Assembly (NCBI GenBank): GCA_903819605.1
Contig: CAIJEA010000292.1
Span: 1-14,311 of the forward strand
Direction of reading: 5' to 3'
DNA: 14,311 nucleotides
Source: an uncultured cyanobacterium
GTDB lineage: Bacteria > Cyanobacteriota > Cyanobacteriia > Pseudanabaenales > Pseudanabaenaceae
The notes below the pieces were generated by a model, which worked only from the letters and a program-made list of their open reading frames with translations, made no database searches and was not told the origin of the DNA. Shown here one piece after another: positions 7,401 through 14,311 of this stretch. A program made the translations under genes and the position numbers. Every line of letters begins with the position of its first letter. Within the stretch, counting starts at the first letter, position 1.

Positions 7401-10306
7401 TTTCCTGCACGATATGCCGACTCAATATCATTGACCACTGCGGTTAGGAATAATCCATAGATTCCATAGGTATAAGCCGCTAATGGAGAATGACCATTCT
7501 CAAGACAAAGCTCGACCATAGTCAGAGCCACGCTCGAAAAAAGATGGGGCTTAACATGGTGAATCGGTGGTGTAATCGCCATCAGAATTCTTAAGGCTGC
7601 CAAAATCACTGGATCGGTTGTCGTTGGGTATTGATTTAGTGATTCGATGCTGGGAAGTCTCTCTAGATAAGGCTGATGGTCAGCTTCTTCGGGAACTAAA
7701 TTGACTCCTAATAGTGCTAATGTTTTTAGCCCTGTCTCGATCGCGGCAACTTGCTTATCTTGGGATATATATACTTGAACAGTTAATTCATAGCTTCTGA
7801 TCCGATCTAAGAGAGTTTGGGCTTCTTCGATTACGACCTTACTGATATCTAAAGCAAGCACAAAATTGGCTTTTAAATATTCCACCTCAGCTAGCTCTTG
7901 ATAAAGTTGAACAGATAGTGCGTAGGAGGTTCGCCAACAGTCATTTCCAAGAGCCTTAAGACCATCTCTAAAATATTCTGATGCTGAGCCATAGGCAGTC
8001 GATAATTTTGCCTTACCCCCCGCTTTTAAGTTTAATTGCGCCAGTTCACTCATTTCTACATTGTGCTCAATATAGACTGCGCCCAAATTTAGTTGGTTAA
8101 CGATTTCAAAAATATGGCTATCGTTTTGTTCTAAGGGATTTTGTTGTTGTAGAAGTCGTCCAATTTTTAGATGAGTAATTTGCTTTTGGTTGTCTGGGAT
8201 GAGGCTGTAGGATGCTTGCTGAACTCGATCGTGGAGAAATCTATAACTACAGCTAATATCAAGATCTGCTAGTCTCTCAGTAGAACCATCTAAATCAGTA
8301 AAGAATTTATAGACATCGGTTATGGGGATCACTAGTCCTTCCTGAATAGCTAACCACAAAGCTTTTGCTGCATCTTCTGAGGATAGATCGGAGACGAGAG
8401 CCAATGTATGCAAATTAAATTGTGCGCCAATACAAGCAGCTAGTTTGAGAACTTCTTGAGTCTCTATCGGCAATTTTTGCAATTGTAACGACATAAACTC
8501 TACTACATCATCCGTAATTGCGAGAGCTTTGATTTGGGTAATATCACATTGCCAATAGCGCTTTGTTGCATCAAAGATAATTTGTCCACCTTCATGTAAT
8601 GCTTTAAGAAACTGGGTGACAAAGAAGGGATTGCCCTTAGTTTTTTGAAAAATCAGGTCGGTTAGGACTTGTGTATTGGGGCGATCGCAGTTTAAGGTAT
8701 CCGCTACTAATTGATTGAGATCGATTTCACCCAAAGGCTTTAGGGTAATGGTATTAATAATCGCCCCCGTTTTAACGAGATCCTCTACAGTCATGATGAA
8801 CGGATGCGTCGAGGACACCTCATTATCTCGATAAGCTCCAATTACTAACAAATGTCCTGAATCTTGCATTAATAATTGCAGCAACTTTAGAGATGCGGGA
8901 TCAGCCCAATGTAAATCATCAAGAAATATTACTAAGGGATGTTCTTCGCTAGTAAACACATTCACAAATTTCTGCATCAATTGATTGAAGCGATTCTGTG
9001 CTGCGCTACCAGATAGTTCTGAGACTGAGGGTTGCTGACCAATAATGCTGGCTAGCTCAGGAATAACCTCAATTAGAACCTGTCCATTTTCGCCAAGGGC
9101 TTGGAGAATCTTATCTTTCCAATTTTGCAGTTGAACATCAGCTTCTGACAGCAATTTCGTCATTAAATCACGAAAAGCTTGGACAAAGGCAGAGAAGGGT
9201 ATATTTCGCTGAAATTGCTCGTATTTACCTTTAATAAAGTAGCCGCGTTGTCTGGCGATCGGTTTATGAACTTCATTAACGACCACCGTTTTTCCAATGC
9301 CAGAGAAGCCAGCTATGAGCATCATTTCTGCACTGCCTTGGGTAACGCGCTCAAAAGCATTCAAGATCCGACTAACTTCTTGTTCTCGACCATAGAGTTT
9401 TTCAGGAATAAGGAAGCGATCGCTGATATCTCGTTCTCCCAATCTAAAATACTCAATATTTTCATTAGCTCCCAATTGCCTCAGACAAATTTCTAGATCG
9501 TGCTTAAGCCCTAACGCACTTTGATAGCGATCTTCGGCATTCTTTGCCATTAATTTGCTGACAACCTCTGATAAAACCAATGGAATATTAGGATTAATCT
9601 CATAAACTGGTATAGGATTTTTCGCTAAATGGCAATGCACTAACTCCATTGGATCGTTTGATTCAAAAGGCAATTTCCCTGTGAGTAATTCGTAAAAAAC
9701 TATGCCCAAAGAATAAAAGTCACTGCGGTAATCAATACCACGGTTCATCCGTCCAGTTTGTTCTGGAGATAGATAAGCAAGGGTTCCTTCTAAATTATTA
9801 GTATTTTGGATTTCTATGGTTTCCCTCGGCAATAGTGAGGCGATACTGAAATCAATTAATTTGATCTGTTTAGTTTCAGGATTAATTAAGATATTACCGA
9901 GCTTTATATCTTTATGAATAACTTTATTGACATAGAGCGTGTCTAAGATTTCCGATAGGGCGATCGCAATCTGCAAAAAGTCCTTTAAAGATAATTTTAT
10001 GTTTCCTTTGATAGCCCATTCTTTCAGAGAAATTCCCCCAAAGTCCTCCATTACGAGCGCATAGCTATTATTGTAGGGTTCTAGCCCATAGGTAGTAATA
10101 ATGTTGTGAGAGTTCAGTTTTTTGGCGATCTCATATTGATTTCGGAACTGAGAAAGTTCATTAAAGCTTGGGAATTCATTTCGCAATAATTTAATCACCA
10201 CTGGTCGTAGATCCTGTTCGCGAACTGCACGATAAACTAAGGTTCTAGATCCTTTATAAAGTTGCTCATTTATCCGATAACCCGAAAAATTCGCGATTGT
10301 ATTCAT
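4496..10306 (-). CDS. HstK-type hybrid Ser/Thr protein kinase / STAND-type ATPase / GAF-PAS histidine kinase (complete, 1936 aa)
   Basis: This is a complete cytosolic multidomain signalling protein. Ser/Thr kinase, about 10-275: K39, HKD 131-133, N138, DFS 152-154, SPE 180-182, D196. ATPase, about 300-560: Walker A GFSGIGKT 333-340, Walker B FLDDLHWAD 461-469. TPR-like helices, about 690-1290. Ser/Thr-rich linker, about 1301-1332. GAF, about 1345-1490. PAS with the ITERK tail, about 1512-1637. Coiled coil, about 1638-1668. Histidine kinase: phosphoacceptor H1682 in AHEINNP, N box with N1825 and N1829, G1 DNGTG 1871-1875, F box near 1886, G2 GKGTGLGL 1896-1902, and G3 GAGTEF near 1924. All motifs needed for both kinase activities are present except a classical DFG glycine and HRD arginine. 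There is no receiver domain, signal peptide or membrane segment. Such proteins are thought to couple Ser/Thr and His phosphorylation; the ligand, partner and target are unknown. It is a paralogue of the gene to its left. Confidence 0.96.
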   Translation of the reverse strand: MNTIANFSGYRINEQLYKGSRTLVYRAVREQDLRPVVIKLLRNEFPSFNELSQFRNQYEIAKKLNSHNIITTYGLEPYNNSYALVMEDFGGISLKEWAIKGNIKLSLKDFLQIAIALSEILDTLYVNKVIHKDIKLGNILINPETKQIKLIDFSIASLLPRETIEIQNTNNLEGTLAYLSPEQTGRMNRGIDYRSDFYSLGIVFYELLTGKLPFESNDPMELVHCHLAKNPIPVYEINPNIPLVLSEVVSKLMAKNAEDRYQSALGLKHDLEICLRQLGANENIEYFRLGERDISDRFLIPEKLYGREQEVSRILNAFERVTQGSAEMMLIAGFSGIGKTVVVNEVHKPIARQRGYFIKGKYEQFQRNIPFSAFVQAFRDLMTKLLSEADVQLQNWKDKILQALGENGQVLIEVIPELASIIGQQPSVSELSGSAAQNRFNQLMQKFVNVFTSEEHPLVIFLDDLHWADPASLKLLQLLMQDSGHLLVIGAYRDNEVSSTHPFIMTVEDLVKTGAIINTITLKPLGEIDLNQLVADTLNCDRPNTQVLTDLIFQKTKGNPFFVTQFLKALHEGGQIIFDATKRYWQCDITQIKALAITDDVVEFMSLQLQKLPIETQEVLKLAACIGAQFNLHTLALVSDLSSEDAAKALWLAIQEGLVIPITDVYKFFTDLDGSTERLADLDISCSYRFLHDRVQQASYSLIPDNQKQITHLKIGRLLQQQNPLEQNDSHIFEIVNQLNLGAVYIEHNVEMSELAQLNLKAGGKAKLSTAYGSASEYFRDGLKALGNDCWRTSYALSVQLYQELAEVEYLKANFVLALDISKVVIEEAQTLLDRIRSYELTVQVYISQDKQVAAIETGLKTLALLGVNLVPEEADHQPYLERLPSIESLNQYPTTTDPVILAALRILMAITPPIHHVKPHLFSSVALTMVELCLENGHSPLAAYTYGIYGLFLTAVVNDIESAYRAGKLSLKLLEQYHAKDLKTKVEMLFGVFVCAGKEAGRATISLLQESIRSGLEVGDIEYTSYCIMADCAHEVLVGELLETISSQQERYTDLLIQFQQKHCLDYTQIWQQLIQNLQGKAQDSNILIGEAFNEEISLQHFQDTHNHQSLFALYLAKSLLAYILENEVDAWLYATEAENYADGAFGVLLVSAHNFYQSLAALAQVKQDIGDRELLLQKVRTNQVLMQSWATHAPMNYLHKYYLVEAEYSYVIGNKAEALEHYDRAIQLAHENQFFNDEAVANELAAKFYLNWGKEKIAQSYMTAAYYCYVHWGAKAKVDDLELRYPELLAPILQKDHQYFSTTETIFALSSNTSKASTSSTNISETLDLSTILRASQSLSSEIELEKLLSTLLHMVTENAGADKCVLLMAKENEWMIEALSQIGQEEKILQSIPIAESQAVPLSLFNKVKNTLNPLVIWDATSHPTLSDDPYIITHCPKSILCNPILNQGKLIGILYLENSLTVGAFTSDRVELLNLICAQAAISLQNAQLYADEQEKTQIIQKTAIELERFQSKLMFLIERTPLGIMELNSELKIISWNPAAERIFGYSASEILNSHTLTLVHEMHHDYVTELLTGFMKPNGWSDEQGSYSSVNENITKDGRVIVCEWFNTLLLDENGNSVGIYSMMQDITERKQLETERQQKSEALEKALQELQQTQIQMIQGEKMSALGNLVAGVAHEINNPVGFLGGNIRPALDHIKDIFGLLDLYQQKYPNPDRDIQEEIQTIDLEYIREDLPKLVGSMREGVKRIRDISNSLRTFSRADSDRPVACNIHDGIDSTIMILKHRLKGDSKRPEIQVVKEYGDLPQVECFAGQLNQVFMNLLANAIDALEEANQGLSYNDIAANPNRITIRTSSTDAQSVEICIVDNGTGMSEEVRQHVFDHLFTTKGVGKGTGLGLAIAQQIIVEKHRGFITVNSEVGAGTEFVISLPIR

Positions 10307-10318
10307 GATATGTTTTAA

Positions 10319-10325
10319 CCCCCTC
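10319..10325 (-). promoter_or_regulatory. Candidate Shine-Dalgarno for the complete kinase gene
   Basis: On the minus strand this reads GAGGGGG, ending 12 nt before the ATG at 10306. It is a purine-rich SD-like stretch with long spacing, much like the arrangement in the left paralogue. It agrees with the chosen start, which is also the one aligned with the paralogue's start. Confidence 0.35.
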
Positions 10326-10332
10326 GATCATT

Positions 10333-10362
10333 AATTTAGAATTTATTTTATTGGTTTATCAA
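10333..10362 (-). promoter_or_regulatory. Weak candidate sigma-70 promoter for the complete kinase gene
   Basis: On the minus strand TTGATA (10357-10362, five of six matches to the -35 consensus) is followed after 18 bp by TAAATT (10333-10338, four of six matches to the -10 consensus). Transcription would start near 10326, leaving a leader of about 20 nt that just contains the SD-like stretch. The surroundings are very AT-rich, so such matches arise easily by chance. Confidence 0.25.
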
Positions 10363-10822
10363 TAAATATTTGGATTGAAAGATACACAACAGATAAAAAA
10401 TTGGCTAAGCCTGATTTAGTCATCTAAAAATGGATGGCAATCGAGGTAGTAAAGAAGCTTTAAGGTATAAAACTAAAGACAAAAAACTGTATCTCACAAT
10501 CATACAATTCTATTATTTATCCGATGAATTCTATTACCTTCAATTAATCGCGATCGTTATACGCAATATTGCTTAGCGTTAGTTAAGCAAAAAATTAGAA
10601 TCAAGACAAAATAATGAATTCAAAAAACGATCTTGATAAGGGATCAATTACAATCAAGAAAAAAGGTTCCCAAGCTAATCAATCTATTACGGTCTAATTT
10701 TCAACTAAAATTTAGCTAAGGTTCGGTTATAGTAATCAATTATGAATAATTTAAATTTAGCGCTCAAGTTTGCCGAAGCAAATATGAACTATCAAAATAT
10801 CTGCACTTACATTCATTAAATT

Positions 10823-11989
10823 ATGCGTTTAATCCATACTTCAGATTGGCATTTGGGCAGAAAGTTAAAAGGGGTGGATCGCACTCCTGAGATCGCTTTA
10901 GCATTAGAAGAAATTCTCAAATATGCTAAAGACTTTGAAGTTGATGCAGTTCTTGTGGCGGGGGATATTTTTGATGTGCCAAATCCTACGACTGAAGCTG
11001 AACGGGTCGCTTATGATTTTTTTTATAAACTCAATCAGTTAAGTATTCCTTCGGTAGCGATCGCAGGAAATCATGACTCCGCAACACGTATTGATAGCCT
11101 CGCTCATTTGCTCTCTCTAGCAGGTGTTAGAGCGCTAGGTAGACCGAGAATTGCCGATGAAGGGGGAGTCGTCACGATTGACACGTCAAGCGGAAAGCTA
11201 TGCGTTGGAGCGATGCCTTTTGCCTCGGAGCGACGCATGTTAGTGGCAGAGGATATTTGGAACTTAGATGCGGCTGAGCAACGAGCCGATTATAAAACAA
11301 CTGTTACCTATGTTCTCCAAAATCTGGCGACAGGATTTAAAACCGATGCCGTAAATGTGATGATGGCCCATATGACCATTGAAGGCGCAAAGTTTACTGG
11401 TTCAGAAGCAGCTTTTTATAGTGGTGCTGTGTACAGCCTTTCAGGGCAAGCAATTCCTTCAGAATGTCAGTACGTAGGGCTAGGGCATATTCATCGACCA
11501 CAGCAGATTCCCAATGCTGCACCGACCTATTATTCTGGATCTTTGATTCAAGTCGATTTTGGCGAAGTGGGTGAGGAAAAAGGGTTTAATTTGATTGAGG
11601 TAGAAACGGGAAGACCTGCCAAAGTTCAATTTCAACCATTGACTTGTCAGAAACCGCTTAAACGGGTGGAATGTCATATCGATCAGCTTGACGAACAACT
11701 AGAAGCAAATCGAGACTATGTGGGACATCTCAAATTTGCGATCGCTGTCGATACACCCCCACTCGGACTAGCAGATCGGGTAAGGAAAGTCTGCCCACAG
11801 GCAGTAATGGTAGAGCCTAAGCTAGTTATTAATGAATCCACACAAATACCAGAGCCAAAAAATATTAACAGCTTCGATCCGATCGCGGAGTTTCAAAAGT
11901 TTTATAGCGATCGCGACAAGAATTTATCCCCTAATGTGATTGAAGCATTCAAAGAGTTATACATGGAGTTTAGCGATGCGTCCCATTGA
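10823..11989 (+). CDS. sbcD: Exonuclease SbcCD, subunit D (Mre11-type nuclease)
   Basis: This is the catalytic metallophosphoesterase subunit of the SbcCD complex, a Mn-dependent nuclease that opens hairpins and trims blocked or palindromic DNA ends in the cytoplasm. At 388 residues it has a usual length for SbcD. The five phosphoesterase motifs are intact: SDWHLG with D8 and H10, GDIFD with D48, GNHD at 82-85, H183 in MAHMT, and GHIH with H222 and H224. A C-terminal capping region follows from about residue 270. The first ATG gives the canonical MRLIHTSDWH N terminus. No SD is evident, which is common in cyanobacteria. It overlaps the next gene by 14 bp, so the two subunits are almost certainly cotranscribed and translationally coupled. 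Identification rests on the motifs and on the sbcC neighbour. Confidence 0.97.
   Translation: MRLIHTSDWHLGRKLKGVDRTPEIALALEEILKYAKDFEVDAVLVAGDIFDVPNPTTEAERVAYDFFYKLNQLSIPSVAIAGNHDSATRIDSLAHLLSLAGVRALGRPRIADEGGVVTIDTSSGKLCVGAMPFASERRMLVAEDIWNLDAAEQRADYKTTVTYVLQNLATGFKTDAVNVMMAHMTIEGAKFTGSEAAFYSGAVYSLSGQAIPSECQYVGLGHIHRPQQIPNAAPTYYSGSLIQVDFGEVGEEKGFNLIEVETGRPAKVQFQPLTCQKPLKRVECHIDQLDEQLEANRDYVGHLKFAIAVDTPPLGLADRVRKVCPQAVMVEPKLVINESTQIPEPKNINSFDPIAEFQKFYSDRDKNLSPNVIEAFKELYMEFSDASH
11965..11968 (+). promoter_or_regulatory. Ribosome binding site of sbcC inside the sbcD 3' end
   Basis: GGAG lies 7 nt before the sbcC ATG at 11976-11978, still within the sbcD reading frame. Good spacing supports this overlapping start rather than a later one, and fits coupled translation of the two subunits. 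Confidence 0.6.
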
Positions 11990-14311
11990 GCTAATTGTCG
12001 AAGGATTTACCAGTTTTCGTACTCGTCAAGTCTTAGATTTTTCGAGCCTCGATTTATTTGCGATTACAGGCGCAACGGGTGCGGGGAAAACTTCGCTATT
12101 GGATGCAATTACCTTTGCGCTCTATGACAAAGTCGCTCAAAAGCCAAACTCCTCAAGGGAATTAGTTAGTCAAGGCGCAGCCCAGCTAAAAGTAGAATTT
12201 CGGTTTGTGATGCGTCAAACTGAATATCGCGTTGTTCGCACATGGCGTAATCGAGGCAAAACTGACGAGAAGAAATTTCTTTTTGATAAATTAGTCGATC
12301 AAGAATGGGAAAGATGCGATCGCTCTGAGAAAGTAGAAGACATCATTGGCATGGACTTCGAGACGTTTACCCGTGTGATCGTTTTGCCACAGGGACAATT
12401 TGATGAATTCCTCAAGGGTGAAGCTGGTAAGCGGCGCGAGATTTTGCGGCAGTTGGCAGGATTTCAGATTTTCGAGCAAATGCGAAAGGAAGCAAGCGAT
12501 CGCACCAGTCGTTTTAAAGCTGAGCGAGAGGGATTGGAAAAAGTTCTCGAAGGAATGCAAGCGCCAACTAGTGAAGAAGTTAAATCTCAACAAGTAGAAT
12601 TAGATAATCTCGAAATCGCTATTCCTGAATTAGATATTAAATCAAAACAAAGCCGCAAGCTATTAGAAGCAGAGGAAAGATTATTTGCTCAAATCCATCA
12701 ACATAAAGAGCTTTCAACAAAATTGAGTCAGCTTCAAAAAAATCTGCCAAAAATTCAATCCTTAGAAATACAGTTTCGCAATGCTCAATTGGCTAACTCT
12801 ATCGTTAGGACTTGGACAATCGTGCAAACTAATCGAAAAAGTGTAGAAACGGCGATCGCCGATCTCACAGGTGCAAATCAAAATCTGGAAACTGCAAAAC
12901 TGGAGCTAGTAAAGCAGCAACAAACCTTGGAGCAATTTCGAGTCATCCAAATTGAAGCGCAAAGCCAGATCGAAGTACAAGAACGGAATTTAGCCCTAGC
13001 AGAAGCACTAAATACTCAACTGCAACAAAGTGAAACAGAATTAGAACGAGCTAACACAAATGCCTTAGAGCGATCGCAAGCTCTTGAAAAAACGACAACT
13101 GCTTTTAACCAAGCTGAGACAGAATTACAAATTACAACGCAAAAACTCCAAAAGCTTGAATTAGACCTCTCTAATGCCCACAGCGATCCAAATCATCTCG
13201 AAAATCTCCGTCAAGCTGCCGAACCGCTATCTCAGTGGCAAATGCTGCAAACTAGTCTGTTAAAACAGCAAGAAAAGGCTGCCCAGATACAAGCGGAAAG
13301 CAATAAACTTGCTCAGCAGTTAGAAAAATCACAACGGGCGATCGCTAAAGCCAGTCATGAATTTCAAATTGCAAACTTAGCCCTTACAGAAGCAGAATCC
13401 TCAAATTTACAAGCCTTGCAAAGTAGTCATGCTAATGCTCTAAGAGCCGAATTACATGATGGCGAAAACTGTCCCGTTTGTAATAATGTCTACTCTATAG
13501 AGGGATTATCTGAACTTCCATCTATAGAGTTGATCGATCTAACTTCCTTATCCAAACAAAAAGAGTTAACTCAACAACAACTCACAAAACTCAGCGAAGA
13601 AAAAATTAAAATCGAGGCAAATCTCAGCTCTTATCAGCATCAATTGCTGGAGCAAACTCAAGAGATTGCAGGTTTAGAAGCGCAGCTTGAAAAGCTACAA
13701 AATCAAATCGATCGCATTCTCAAAACTGCTTGGAAAGCTGAAGATATCATTCGCGATCGCCAAGAACTTGAAAGTCAAGAGTTATCTTATCAAAACCTAA
13801 TATCTGAGCAAAAAGAAGCCGCGATCGCTTGTCGCAATGCTGAAAGTAAGCTCAATACAGCCCAAGAAAATCGCCAATTAGCACAAGCCGAATTTCAAAA
13901 AGCCGAACAGGAGCGATCGCACCGACTATCACAACTACAAGAAATTTTTCAACGTTTGCAAGAAATTACTGTAGGCAAGAGTTATGATGCCTTGCGGCAG
14001 ACTATTTTGCAGTCAAAATCAGAGTTAAGCGATCGCTCCCAAATGATAGAAGCTGCCTATCAAAAAGCTCGCGAAACCTTTGTTAAAGCTGAATCTGCCG
14101 CAACTCAAGCTCAAGAGAATCACGATCTAGCAATTTCTGAGCGATCGCAACAAGAATCAAATTGGCAAGCAGAACTAGCATCGCTAAATTTTACCGAGGC
14201 AGAATTTTTGGCGGCTCAAGCGACGCGATCGCAAGTAGAATCATGGCAAAAGGAAATCGAATACTATCAGCGCCAAGAGCAAGAATTAACTACGCGCTTG
14301 CAAATGTTTGC
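11976..14311 (+). CDS. sbcC: Exonuclease SbcCD, subunit C (Rad50-type SMC ATPase), N-terminal 778 residues (partial)
   Basis: This is the ATPase and coiled-coil subunit that partners SbcD. The frame starts at the ATG overlapping the sbcD end (MRPIELIVEGFTSF, typical of the family) and runs open to the right edge. The Walker A motif GATGAGKTS lies at 32-40, and the Q-loop region PQGQF contains Q139. From about residue 160 the protein is a Gln/Glu/Leu/Ala-rich coiled coil. It is interrupted by the zinc hook CPVC, with C499 and C502, which dimerises Rad50-type proteins through a shared Zn ion. After a short non-coiled stretch (about 503-525) the return coiled coil runs to the window edge. The ABC signature and Walker B lie outside; a hook near 500 predicts about 1000 residues in all. 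I checked the frame line by line and found no stop or shift. It carries 11 HIP1 octamers, far more than its neighbours. Confidence 0.96.
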   Translation, partial: MRPIELIVEGFTSFRTRQVLDFSSLDLFAITGATGAGKTSLLDAITFALYDKVAQKPNSSRELVSQGAAQLKVEFRFVMRQTEYRVVRTWRNRGKTDEKKFLFDKLVDQEWERCDRSEKVEDIIGMDFETFTRVIVLPQGQFDEFLKGEAGKRREILRQLAGFQIFEQMRKEASDRTSRFKAEREGLEKVLEGMQAPTSEEVKSQQVELDNLEIAIPELDIKSKQSRKLLEAEERLFAQIHQHKELSTKLSQLQKNLPKIQSLEIQFRNAQLANSIVRTWTIVQTNRKSVETAIADLTGANQNLETAKLELVKQQQTLEQFRVIQIEAQSQIEVQERNLALAEALNTQLQQSETELERANTNALERSQALEKTTTAFNQAETELQITTQKLQKLELDLSNAHSDPNHLENLRQAAEPLSQWQMLQTSLLKQQEKAAQIQAESNKLAQQLEKSQRAIAKASHEFQIANLALTEAESSNLQALQSSHANALRAELHDGENCPVCNNVYSIEGLSELPSIELIDLTSLSKQKELTQQQLTKLSEEKIKIEANLSSYQHQLLEQTQEIAGLEAQLEKLQNQIDRILKTAWKAEDIIRDRQELESQELSYQNLISEQKEAAIACRNAESKLNTAQENRQLAQAEFQKAEQERSHRLSQLQEIFQRLQEITVGKSYDALRQTILQSKSELSDRSQMIEAAYQKARETFVKAESAATQAQENHDLAISERSQQESNWQAELASLNFTEAEFLAAQATRSQVESWQKEIEYYQRQEQELTTRLQMF

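Larger units (their letters stand above)
10307..10822. other. Divergent AT-rich intergenic region between the kinase gene and sbcD
   Basis: These 516 bp must carry the promoters for two divergent transcripts. Visible structure: the perfect 10-bp palindrome GCAATATTGC (10563-10572); GCTTA/TAAGC arms just after it (10571-10588); an inverted repeat TCTTGAT (10631-10637) / ATCAAGA (10653-10659) with a 15-nt spacer; and a TATAGT box (10728-10733) that could be a -10 for sbcD but has no matching -35. A 25-codon ORF ends 3 nt before sbcD (10742-10819). No full HIP1 octamer occurs here. I see no RNA gene or recognisable mobile element. Confidence 0.75.

Noticed and set aside
12291..12597. Overlapping short ORFs on both strands within sbcC
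   Set aside because: The sbcC frame is unbroken here and carries family motifs, so these are shadows.
13470..13481. CPVC as a rubredoxin-like or redox-active metal site
   Set aside because: A single CxxC at the tip of a long coiled coil in a Rad50-type protein is the zinc hook.

Overview
The window most likely comes from a cyanobacterium. The HIP1 octamer GCGATCGC occurs about 25 times in 14.3 kb, where I would expect roughly 0.1 by chance at about 42% GC. The two very large Ser/Thr-kinase/histidine-kinase hybrids belong to a family known mainly from filamentous cyanobacteria (the HstK type). The palindromic intergenic element and the codon use would suit a Pseudanabaena-like organism, but I hold that genus guess weakly.

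Layout from left to right. Positions 1-4043 (minus strand) hold the first 1347 residues of a giant signalling protein whose C-terminal part lies beyond the left edge. A 452-bp gap (4044-4495) follows, with a long palindromic MITE-like element, a separate 26-bp perfect palindrome and a cluster of short TAGCTRAA repeats. Positions 4496-10306 (minus) hold a complete 1936-residue paralogue of the first protein: Ser/Thr kinase, STAND/AAA-type ATPase, helical TPR-like region, GAF, PAS, coiled coil and histidine kinase. A 516-bp AT-rich divergent intergenic region (10307-10822) separates it from a plus-strand operon. That operon is sbcD (10823-11989) followed by sbcC (11976 to the right edge, cut), which overlap by 14 bp and encode the Mre11/Rad50-type nuclease complex for DNA ends and hairpins.

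How the genes relate. The two hybrid kinases are tandem duplicates. They are about 78% identical by hand count over the first 300 residues, but only about one third identical in a sampled part of the middle region, so the catalytic ends are conserved while the putative sensing or partner-binding middle has diverged. No receiver-domain or response-regulator gene is visible in the window, so phosphotransfer partners must be encoded elsewhere. SbcCD is a housekeeping repair pair with no obvious functional link to the kinases; its neighbourhood looks incidental.

I found no tRNA, rRNA, CRISPR array, transposase or phage gene. I did not find a clearly undescribed system. The observations most worth checking are the palindromic element between the paralogues, the mosaic divergence of the kinase pair, the conserved Ser/Thr-rich linker between their kinase and histidine-kinase halves, and the concentration of HIP1 sites in sbcC.
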